Shown: one piece after another, positions 50,726 through 62,700 of the stretch
How the letters are laid out: every line of letters starts with the position of its first letter
How positions within the stretch are numbered: the first letter of the stretch is position 1
Assembly (NCBI RefSeq): GCF_001642475.1
Contig: NW_019173973.1
Span: 1 to 64,000, forward strand
DNA: 64,000 nucleotides
DNA from: Fonsecaea monophora
Taxonomy: Eukaryota > Ascomycota > Eurotiomycetes > Chaetothyriales > Herpotrichiellaceae
Direction of reading: 5' to 3'
Program-made: the position numbers and the translations under genes
Notes under the pieces: generated by a model
Seen by the model: the letters and a program-made list of their open reading frames with translations, nothing else
Database searches by the model: none
Told to the model about the DNA's origin: nothing

Positions 50726-53700
50726 TCACCCCTGCACGTCGACGACACTCCCAAACCACCCCTTGAGCGCTGTCGCCAACACACCCGGCAAGTCCCTGAC
50801 GTCCCTGACGACGAGATAGTACGGAAAAGGAAACCCGTCGAGGTATCTCTTTGTGCGGACTCGCATTTCGCCGATTCCTTGGCCTGAAGAAGTGCCGGCA
50901 CCACCACCACCCAACAACACGGCGTGGCTGGGATCGGGCTCAAACACCGCTTCCTTGAGATCGAGGATACTTTCGTCGCCGGCGTCGACAATGACAAAGA
51001 CAATCACGATGCGCTCCTCGTCGCGCGCTTGGCGGACCAATCTCGCGATCCCGGCGTGGTCGGAACAGTGCCCGTCGCTGACGATCAGTTGGAGCTGCCA
51101 CTGCTCTTGTGCACTGCTGCCCGCTGACTGTTGAGTCCTCGCGTCGCGGAACAGACGGATGCTCTGTCTGAGCAGGCCCTTGACGTCCGTGCCGCGCTGC
51201 TCGAAGCTGAACGAGCGAAAGACCTGGGGGCCCGACTCGGCCGGCGAGAAGGGCCGGCCAAAGGGGTGCGCGACCGTGACGGCCGGGGCGTCGCCGAACC
51301 CGACCACGCAGATCTCCCCGACCTCGAGCATGGCCAGGGACTTTGTTAGGAGCGCCAGCGTCTCGAACGCGAGGACGTCGGCCCCGGACTCGCTCATGGA
51401 CTTGCTGTCGTCCACGGCCACCATGATCTGGTAGTTGCGCTTGCTGGGCACCGAGCGCCGCATCCAGATCTTGTCCCGCTTGTAGTTGGACGCGATGTAA
51501 GGGATGATGCGGCGGATGTTGAGCCGCTTCCCGGTGCGATAGTCGCCGCGAAGCTTCGTGGCCGTCGTAGGTGCCAAGATGAGGCGGAGTTGTTCCGTGA
51601 GCACGAGTGAGAATTGGTGCGTGCTGGCCGAACACTGCTGCCAAAGCTGCGCGGCGTTGGAGCTGCTCGTTGGAAGGGGAGCCGGGTGTGCTTGGTCGCC
51701 GCCGCGGAGCTCGAGGTGTTCGATGTCAGGCGATAAATCTTCAGATGCTGTGTCGCCAGAATCTGGCTGTCCGTCATATTCCCTCGACTGGGTCTGATGG
51801 TCAGGCACGAAAGCACCTCCATCTCGCGCTTCCCCTGTTGGATTGGCCTGGGCCTTGAGACGGCTGAATCTCTCCGCGATATCTTCCTGCATCTCCGGCT
51901 CCAAAACGTCCGGAAGGGCTGTATCCTCGTCCATGGGCGCGTCTTCGTCTTCTATGGCTTTGCTGGGGTCAAGATTTTGAGCCTGATCTGTCGCTGCGGC
52001 ACCAAGGGCCTGTGCGTCGCCCTCATCTTCGTCCCGCACGTGCTCGAAATCCACATCTGCCATGTCCACATCTCCTTGGTCGTTTGCCCGTTCTTGCTCT
52101 TCCGATGCTGGCAGGATTTCGCGACGTTGATGCCATCGGTCGAGTACATCCGCCAACTGCTTCAACGATTGGTTCTGCTGATACTCGAGATCTTCTGCCC
52201 GTCCGGCGCCGCGCTCAAAGGCTCCAGTGCCGGTCTTTCCTTGTTCTTCATCTTCCGACGCCTTGCCGGGCTGAGATTGTTGTGGGTTTGGCTCCGTGTC
52301 AGCCTGGTTCATACCCTCGACGTTCTGTTCGGCATCGACGTTCTCCTGGACCTCGTTTGCTGCTCCAGACTCTCCACCAGCGGTTTCCTCCACATCGTGA
52401 GCAGTGTCGTCTTCGCGGGTGTCACGATCGCCCTCCTCTTCGTCTTCCTCTGCTTCGGGCTGATCCTCCATAATCTCATCGTCTTGAGCCACCCCACTCT
52501 CGGCCTGTTCTTCTCCTGTGTCGGTTTCGTTCTCGTCGGTGTCTTTACCGAAATGATCCTCCTGCTGTTCAGTCTCCTGAGCGTCTTCCAAACCATCGCC
52601 GTCGACTTCCTCCTTCGGGTTGTCTATATCCGACAACTCTTCCATGCCATCATCTGAAATATCATCGTCCTTGATCTCCTCGTCACCGGCCAACTGCAGC
52701 TCCTCGGGAAGGTCCAGGGCCTTCTCTTCCTCGACATGTTCGTCCATTTGTTGGCCTTCAGGACGCTCTCCTCCCTCATCTTGGTCTTCGCCGTCTTGGT
52801 CGACCTCCTCCTCTAGCCCCTCCATATCTTCCACGTCGTCTCCTTCGTCCCGGTTCCCATCTCCTGCAGTCTGATCATCTGATTTTTGCCCCTTCGCTTT
52901 GTCATTCTTCATCTCCCTCTCTTTCTCCGACTCGTTCTTGAGGTCGTCCCAGAGTTTCTCGTCCACAGCATTGGGGTCAAGGTCGTCAACAGTGCCGGTC
53001 TCTTCGTCGATGTCGTTTTGCTCCTCGTCACCTGACTGGTCCTTGTCATCGCCTTGGTCCGAGCGTTTCTCGTCAGAGTCACCCATTTCACCTTCAAGGT
53101 CCTCATTGTCCATGTCAACCGCATCTTCTGTCTTTTCCATTTCTCCGTCTCTCTCTTCCTTCTGCCCTTCGCGTGCAAGCTCAGACAGGTCTTCATCATC
53201 TTGGACATCCTTGCTGATATCCTCGGCGCCTTCTCCTTCCCCTAACCCGGTCCCGGACTCTAGTTTGCCTGTCTGCTCCTCACCATCTGCAGGCTCCGAG
53301 GGACGACAGAACCCCTGTTTTGCCATCGACGTGAAAGACCTGGCCAGCTGCAAGGCAAGGCGGGACGTCTCCAGGTGCAGCGCAACATGCCGCTGATGGA
53401 GATGCTCGCATATGTGGTAATACTGGTCCAAGACTGGCATCGCCACGAGTAACAAGTTCTTGGCGGCTTCAAAGTCCTCGGGAACAAGGAATTGAAGTTT
53501 GTGCATCACTGATACCTCGAGGCGGTTGCTGATAGTGCTCAGCTGCAGCACGCGCAGTGCCTCGACGATGTGCTTGTCCGAGTTCGAGAGCCATCCTTGG
53601 TCTTCCTCCGAGCTGGGCATCTCCAACGACAGGGAAGACAGGCGTTGCATTGCCACGAAAACCTGATCTACCACGTCCTTTAGGTTCTGGTCCAGCTCTC

Positions 53701-56700
53701 GAACAGAGAAATGCGCCGGAGAAAGTTGTGTTCCGTTCGTCGTCGGTTGCGGCATCATCTCAGTCCAGGGAACGATCTTGCGCATGAGGTACTCGATACG
53801 AGGCTCGTTGACTTGCCATTCCACGAGGAAAGATCTGAGTTGACAAACGAGGTCGCGAAACTTCTCCGTCAGTGCCTGTGACGTCTCCCACGCCATCCCC
53901 ACGGGTGCTGCAGGCAAACCAAGAAGACCGGTTCTCAAGTCTTTGATCTGAGTAGTGTAAGAACTGAGTAAGTCCAAGCAGCCTTTGATGTCAAACTCTC
54001 CTTGTTCTGCCTGGAACGTCAAGATGTGACGGGCAATATTCAAGATCTCTGCGAGCCACGCGAGGCGTTCTAGCACAAAGTCGATATTGTGAGCGGAAGC
54101 GGAAGATCGCAGAATCTGGCCAGACGAAGATGACACCACGGATCTGAGCATCGACAGTAGAGAGCTCAATCCCTCAGTGTCGGACGCTTGCTGTGGACTG
54201 ACTTGCCGCTGACGGATTGTTAGGGACAGCAAGCCTTCCAAAAGGCCAACAGAGCGGTTGATTTCGCCTTCGGTGAGGTCGTCAGAATGATCCGCCCGAG
54301 CTGCGCGAACTTCCGGCATGACATCGAGCAATTGGTGGAATGAGGCGTTGGCATCGGATTCGGCTGACCCATGTGGACTCACTGGTGAACCTGCCACCAA
54401 CGCGAGGATCGTGGCACACGACGATTGCCGCTCAAGCTCAGAGGTCGGGAGATTTCGTCTGATTCCCATGTGCGCAACTGCTTTCAGTGTATCGGCGAGC
54501 AGTCTTCTCTTCCTCTCCTGGAGGTGGCGGACAAACGAAGCGTTGTCCTCTGTCAATGCTGATGGCGTCTGCGTCCTCAACTGCTTTGTCGTTTCAAGCA
54601 GGTCTTCTCGGAAGGAGGCGATCTCCATGTGCGCTTGGAATCCAGAATCCTTTGACTTGTACACATGTTGCATGCTTCTCATTGCGCCGAGCGGCTGCGT
54701 AAGACGCTCAGGTCGTGAAGTCCAATCATCGATCAGCAGGCGACATCGTCCCAGTGCATCTGCGACTAGCTCATGGTTGTAGCGAGGCGTGAGAAGATCT
54801 GCCACGCCGCTTGTTGGAGAATCTTGCTTCGAGTCTTCAGGCGCCGAACATACAACACCCTGGTTGAGGAGCGCACGATACTTGCGCACGATCTTGAATA
54901 ACTTGTGGTGCGATCGACGTGCACTTTCACGGAGAGCTGTGACATTCGTATCCTTCCAGCTTGCTAGTTTGATCTGCTCGCTCAAAGCCTTCTCGAGTCC
55001 AGCACGATCTTTGTGCAACCTGTCCTCGACACCACCCTCATACCGGCGATAATGATCAATGACGTTTTGTACGCAGGCAGTGATCGCTTGGAGGTGCTGA
55101 TGGGTACCTGTCATGCACTGCAAGGTCCTATTGAGCGTGTCGAGCAGCCGCAAGCGGGCCGAATATTGACCCAACGTCGCAGATCCGAGAAACTCCTGCA
55201 GGGTTACGACCAGATGTCGTTGATAAGAAACAAAACCTCCATCCCCGGTGTCGAGGTTTCTGGAGTTGTGGATGACAGCCTCATAGGCGATGAAGTACCA
55301 AGCTTGAGCGTCTTCTTCGTGTTTACGCCTCTCTTCATCCAGTAGCCTTGACCAAGACAGGAGCTCCAGACGTCTCCAGCTAATGATCAGTGACGATAGC
55401 TGCTCGACAAGTGTGCTAACCGACCACTCCCTGCTAGCAATACTTTGCCATTGCGACACGATCTCGTACAGCTTCTCTGTCTTGGTCAGAAGTTTGGCGA
55501 TGGGATCACCGAAGCTCAGACGGAGGACTTCGTTACAAAATGACAGGACCTCGGCTGGGACTGCGTGTTCAGGCCATTTCTCCTGGATGGTGTAGAATCT
55601 TGATTGAATGTCGTGCACCATATCCAGCAGCTTCTGGCTTTGCTTGACGTCCGAGTCGGTATATATGTTGAAGGCGCGGGCACTGTTGTCGCCAGCGAAC
55701 TCGTCCATTTTTGCTTGCAGCTGCAGAAAGACGGCTGGTAGAAGGTCGAGAAACGAATGTCCAGTGGCCCCGGCAGCCCCAGGGATCTTGGGCATTAGCT
55801 CCAAGGTAGACAGAATGAATGCTTCGACGGCTTCCTGCGGGTTTCGTCTGGTGTAGATCTTCTGATGTAGCGTACTGAGTTGTGTCGCCGTAGCACGAGC
55901 GTTGAATTCTTGTTGATGCGCCTCAGCGGCCACGTCGTCATCTCCGTCTTCAAATTGTGGAAACATCTCCCTAATTTCGCGACTTTCGCCTGCCTCGTCG
56001 TCAAAGGTGTCCCCTCGGTAAGTGTAGTAGCGAGACCTCGTTGCAGCGTCGGCTTGGTCTTGAGTCAGGCGAGTTTTCCATTCGAAGTAATAGCTGTCGA
56101 TGACCCTGAGGAACTCCTCGGTGAGGAGGCCATCTTCCTTTGTTGTTAGAGCAGTTCTCACTCCGATATAATCCAGCCAGTGAAGTTTCACTGCTGGAGA
56201 TGCAGCATGACGGGGTTTCCAATGTTGAACAGTAGCAGGGTTATCACCCAATAGAGGGGTACTGTTGATAAGTTCGTGAAGAGCTACCGGTTTGCTGGTT
56301 CGACTTCTCTCCTCAATCTCAAGCTCCAAAGCAAGATACAGGCATCTCAAGAACCATAGAATCGGCTTCGTAAAGTCATCGAACGCTCGATGGGAGCTCT
56401 CGAGTCGTTCAATAATGGTCCTCAGATTTGACATTCCTTGTTGGCTAGACCATTGCTCGATCCATTCCGCACTGCCCGGTCGCAGTCCCTGAGTACCCTG
56501 GTAGTCCAGGACGACAGCGACAATTCTCGTAAAGATCTCCTGGAGCTTGAAGAGTTCGTCTTTGCCTGGCCTTACCACCGCTTGGGGCGGGGAGACGGTA
56601 CCCAACTTGAGGAGCTCTTGTTGCAGGATCCGGATAACAAGAGCTGTGTCCGTCCCCATCATTTGCCGGTGGAATTGCCTTTGCCCCTCGATTCGGGAAA

Positions 56701-59700
56701 CCAGCTCGCCCTGTCGGCGTTCATGGAGATGATACACGATCTTCGGGTATGTTGCAGGGTCCAAGGGCTTATCTGGTACCATGAGGATGAGGCCAGCGAG
56801 GGACAAGGTAACAAGACATGTTTTGAGCTCCTGAGGATTAAACTTATCTCCGACCTGTAATTGCAGCACGACAGGGAGAATCAGTTTGTCGTACACTTGG
56901 CTGAGAATCTCGCTGTTGGGCCCCTTCAAAAATATATCGTTGCTTGACATGGTGGCTAGCTGAGATATGTCTGCTGTACCTCCTTCGGGAAAGCATGACC
57001 TTGCCTCCGGCGTCAAAAGAGCATGGAAGGAAGACATCAGGCCTTCCAGAATTGAGAGGAGGTCGTCCTTCAACGGAGAGACGATGTTGCCAAGTAAAGA
57101 TGTGTGGGTTGCCAGCGCTTTCGTCAGTGTTCGTAGTTCTTCTTTCGCATGACTTAGGGCGCCGAGAGGTTGCTGTTGAGCTGAGGCAAGCTGAGCACTC
57201 AATTGCAATCCAATCGAGCCATCGTCCAGCAGAATATCAGCATTTAGGGAAGCAAGGCGGGCCAATGAAGTGGGCACAGAAATCTCGGGCCCAAGAGCAA
57301 GTGATGGTCTCTCAGACTGGTGTATGAACATGGCCAGGTTTCCGAGGTGTGTCTCGTCCGTAATGCACTTCTGCGACTGTACTGCCTGGTATATGAATCT
57401 GATGACGTTCTCAAATTTTCCTTCAAGAAGAAATCCCTTCGTGGATTGCTCCTGCAGCCTTGACACAACTTCTTGAAGATCCAGCATTAGGGTTTCTGAT
57501 TGTCCTGACTCGATAACGGACACATACGCATCTTGCAGTCTGCGCCTCAGACCCGAGAGTGAGCTTCGAGGTTGTGACAATGAGCGACAGGCGAGATCGA
57601 ATCTCCCGATGAGCTCTTCCAGTTGAATCTGACAGTTGAGTTGTGACCAAGTGCTTGCTGTCTTTGGGCGGAATCTTGGCCACATGTGCTGCAGTCCGAA
57701 TCCAGTCTTCAGTCTTGGATTATGATCCCCCAAAGCCTGCAAACACGATGTGAATTGAGAGGAGATCTCTGGAGACTCTTGCTGAACGCGGTGCATCAAG
57801 TCACCTCCGACTTGTAGATATGCCTGAAAAACAGCCATATCGCTCGTTTTTGTGTTCCAAAGGAGTATGAGCTCTTGGGCAAAAGTCAGGATCTGTGCGA
57901 TAACTTCTGGCATGTCCAAATTGCTCATCATCTGGATCTCTCTGCGAATGACTTCTGACATTGATGAAATCACAAGCCTGCCAAATGCCGCAATTTTGGG
58001 CACTGTCCCAACTGCTTCTCTCTTGGAGACAGAGGTTGATCGCTCGAGGATGGTCTGGTCTTTGACAGCGAGAGTTTTGGCTCGACTTGATGCGTTCGAC
58101 ATGATCGAACTGATTTCTGCCAACTGCCGCGTGATATACCAGTACCTGGTAAACAGCTCTGTGAACGAAGACTTTGAGAGCGCATCCTTAGAGAACGCTT
58201 CAAGTAAGACCAGTGGCTCGTTGAGCACAATCATTTGCGGAAATCGGTGGTCTGTAGAAAGACTCAGAGAAGCAAAGGTTTGATACACGCTTTCCACCTC
58301 GAGTAGACTTCTCTTTTGGATCTCGTGTTGCAGTAAATGGTCAGGATCAGAAGCAGGTATGGGGAAATTCGCGTCTGAGACCAACATCATGTCTGCATGA
58401 TCAAGATTGTCAACCGCGGCTTCGACACTGTGAGCTTGTCGAATTTGACCAGAGGTTTCCGACAAATATCGCAAGCGGGTGAGGGCAGAAGCTACCGGGT
58501 ACTGGACTGCAGCAACATCATGGCTCTCATAGATATCAGGCATAAAGACCTCGAGCGATCGATTCCTCATCGCCCTCGAAAGCTCCCCGTAGCGTGGGTC
58601 CATTGTCAGAAATATCCTGAAATTCGGATGCGGCTCAATGATCCTCGTCCCGGTGCTCCCACTGTGTTGCTCGCTAATGGCCAGCGATCCACCTGGTTCG
58701 AGCAATGAATTCAGCCTGTCCAGAACGGATGGGTTGCACAAGTTGGCATTTTCGAGCAACAGCCACGAACCCTTCTCGACAGCATCGACGAGCACGCCAT
58801 CATTCCATACGAACCGCAAGCTTTGATGATCACTTGAATCGAGGAGCCTTGATATCATTTCGACTTGTGTTCGAAGTTCCGGCAAAACAGACGCCAAATC
58901 TAATATCGCTGCCCGAAGTTCAGGGACTTCTGTATCATCGCCTTCGAAGAATCGCCACAGGCTCAGCAGTTGAGATTGGCATTCCCCATCAGCTTTATTG
59001 CCCAGGGACGCCGCGATTCGTTCTCGGAGCACTTCTCGTACTTTGGTCTGGAACCTGCTGATGTCACGGCGGAGGTCGTACTGGTCGAAACCACCAACAA
59101 GGTCTATCGTGTCCACGTCCGAGTTCATTGAGAACTCGATGAGCTCGACCCCCGCTGCAGCTGCGAGATACCGAATTAGAGTTGTCTTTCCAGAGCCAGA
59201 GGGACCGGCCACGATGATCGGCCAGTTCTGTTTAACAGCGGTCATGATAGAATTTGAAGCGGGAAGTTGGCGTGCCGACGGAGCTGTGTTTGGCGCTTCA
59301 GTGCTCTGCAAAACGGGATCCCTAGGTAGAAAGGCATTGCCAACTTGAATAAGAGTTTCAGTCATGTTGTGGTAATAGCTCTCAGGTGTTGTGGAAGTGT
59401 AGCCTGATCCAGCTTCCTTGAGGACGAGGTCTCTTTGGACAGGCGTGCGAAAACGTTCTGTCACGATAGTACGGAGGTGATAGGACGAGGGAATCATCGG
59501 CTGCTCTTTGCATAGTTGAAGCCACCGATTCACGTCACGGAGGTTCAACTCCCAAGGCCCTCCATGCGCAAAAGCTGTGTTTTGAGCAATCGCCTGCTCC
59601 AGCTGTGAGGCTACGTTAATCACACTCTCGAGTTGTTCGCCGTCGACTTCTGGAAACCTGGACTCGCAAATGCGAACCAAATCCACGCGCTGGAAAGAAT

Positions 59701-62700
59701 CCGCGTAGACGACGGTGAATCGATTGACAAAGGAAGCCGGAAGTCCTTTCCGACCTCCACCTTGATGATGAGGATTTTGCGCAGCAAACAGGGTGAAATC
59801 CGGATGACAGATGAAAGACTTGTCCAGCTCCGCAATATATACTTCTCGACGGTGATCCAGACAGGCATTCAGTCCTTCCAGAACGGATTGAGATGCCAGG
59901 TTCATTTCATCGAGCAAGACCCATCCACCGGACTGCATGGCCTTGAGGAGAGGTCCGTCTTGCCATGAAAACTTCCCTACTCCCTCGTTCTCGGAGGGAG
60001 CATCTGCGCCGAACAAATCCATAAGGTCTGTCTGGTCGGACAGGTTGATTCGAGTAAACTCCCTCCCACAAGCCTGGGCAAGCGCTGTCACTATTGCCGT
60101 CTTGCCTACGCCAGGACTACCTTCCAACAGGATGGGCCTGGGCATTTGTAAAGCGCGAATGATCCTCATGGTATTTTTGGCGGTAGTCGGAGCGTTGAAG
60201 ACGAGATCGGCTGTCTGCAGCTGCGAATTCTTGATTCGAGGAAGAGAGAATTGGCCAACAAGTAGGTGTTCAGCTGTAGACGAAAGTTGGGGAATTTGTT
60301 CATAGCTCTCAACCACATCGATACTCACCAGAGTTTGTAAGTGATTGAGACACTTTTGCCTTGACCAATTCAAGTCTCCAGAACCCATGGAGGTCATCCC
60401 AGCTGGATTCGCCCCAATAGAATCAATATAGACCATGAAAGCCCCGTGCACGAAAGCTGACTCTTCGCCCAGTGACTCAGCCCGATTGATAAAGTCTGCC
60501 CAGGCCAACAGATCTCGCAATGCGATACTCTTGGACGCCGCATTATGGAACTCGGTACGAAACCAGGCGGCAAACTGGAGCATCTTCTTGGCCAGGTCCA
60601 TTTTCCCTGTCCTTAGTTTATTCTCGATGATAGGTAGGAGGTCTGCTTCTTCAGACAAAGGAGGTACCCAGATCTCAGTCAATCGATTTCGTAGTGCCGC
60701 CGACAGCTCCCTCTTCCCGTAGTCCCCGCCTGGATTCATTGTGGCGAGAAATTGAAATCTTGGGTGTGCGACAACGAGATTGTCAGTAGAGCCCTTTTCC
60801 GCGAGCAAGATTGTCCGGGAAGGCTCCAGGACACTGTTCAGGCGCTCAAGAACAGAGTCTTCGGCCAGCGAAATCTCATCGAGCAAGAAATATTCACCCT
60901 TTTTCATCGCCCGAACGAGGCTTCCGTCGTTCCAAGTAAACAAAGCTTCGTATGCCCCGATGCTAGCCCTGAGATGCTCGACGAGCTTGGGGTCATAACT
61001 CGATTTATCCAATCCCTTAAACGCTTCCACGATCTCGTCAAGGTCCAGGTTGTCAGCCAAAGTGCCATCAGGTCCGGAGTGGACCAAGTCCTTCCAACTT
61101 GCCCGTACATGGTTGGCAAGCTCGGAACGGTTACGAATTGGTCGCTGAGAACCAATAAGATCACCGGTTTCAGTATTCGTATGTGCGTTGTAGATGTCGA
61201 GCGGCGTACCAGACGCTTCGGCAATCACTTGACAGATTTGAGTCTTTCCACATCCAGTTTCGCCGACCAAGAGAACCGGTTCGTGATTTTTCAATGCCTC
61301 AGACACAAGAACAAAGACTCGTCTCATCGCTGGAGTCCACACAATCGAATCATGGTGCTGAACGGTGTTCGGAATCCGCGGAACGCCATACAGAATGCTT
61401 TCGTCAATGACAATTTTGATAGTTTCCTCGAGAATCTTCTTGACCACGGCGCGCTCTGCAGGTTCCCTGACTCGTTCAGCCAAGAGCATGAAGCCGTGAT
61501 GTGCCAATTGCTGCCAGTCATCCACAGGTCTCGAAGCCCATCGAAACAAGTCTCGCAGTGTGGCAAAGCTGTTTCGCTGCTCGAACAATCTGGAGGATTG
61601 TCTGAGAAGGGACAGCTTCTTGTAAACAGCGACAATCTTGGTGCAGAACGATGGAGCAATCTGGGTCCGTTCTCGCAGTATTATCTCCAATTCATCCTCT
61701 GGAATATCGTCAAAGTGGATTTCGAGGAAGCGGTTTCTAAAGGCTCGAGACAGCCGCTTGCGTCCTCCGTACAAGCCAGCCGGATTCTGCGTGGCGAAGA
61801 GCATGAAGTTGGGATGCGGACGCACGATTTCCTGAGACTCTGGAATGAGTAGTTCCCTGTTATCGTCGAGCAAGCGATTCAGAGCTTCGAGCACATCACT
61901 TGGAGCCAGGTTCAATTCGTCGAGCACAATCCAGTGTCCAAGACGCAGCGCGTTCACCAAGACACCTTCTTGGAATACGAGTTTGCCGTCGGTGTCTGAC
62001 ATATAGCTGCCCAGATACTCTTGAAGGTCTGTGTGCTCATGATTGTTGATCCTGACGAATTTGTTCCCTGACAACTTTGCGAGATACTCCACCATGCTCG
62101 TCTTCCCAGCCGATGTTGGACCTTGTAGAAGAATAGGAAAGCGCCGCATGGAGGTGGCGCGAGCCAGATTGAGTAAATTGCGCTCAACGGAGGGTGTTCT
62201 GATATAATGTGGTTGGAAGTCTGGAGCTGCAGGGCCTTTCTTGACGAGGTGATGCCTGAATGCAATGTAGTCCTCCCCGTTCTGCGGCATCTTGGGCTGT
62301 TGGCTGAAGAATGCTTTGCGGTTCTTGATACCGGAGAATAGGTGCTTTTCAAGCGAGGCCAGGGCTAGATTTTCGGCTGCTCTGCTCAGGACTGTGAAAA
62401 AGCTCATCGAGAATCCCTCGTACATGGCACGTCTAAGCCCGTGGCTTGCGCTGTGTTGCAAGACATATAACAAACACCGAACGAGAGATCGAATGCTGAA
62501 ATGCGGTGTGTCGCCTGCCCCATCGGTAAGCTGATGTGCTTCATTGAGCTTCTTCAGCTCGAGGTACGAGTTCGCCAGATCAAGGGCAGCTCGTTTGTCA
62601 TTATCAAGCAGGGATCCCAGATAGGTCTGAATAATCTTCACCAAGTCCTCCAGACTGCTGTCACCAGAGGGGACATATATCTCGGTAAATCGTGATCTCA

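Noticed and set aside
51797..52657. 286-codon plus-strand frame rich in Leu, Phe and Val that looks like a membrane protein
   Set aside because: It is antisense to the Asp/Glu-rich region of midasin; acidic codons read in reverse give hydrophobic residues. Other plus-strand frames in 50.7-64 kb have the same cause.
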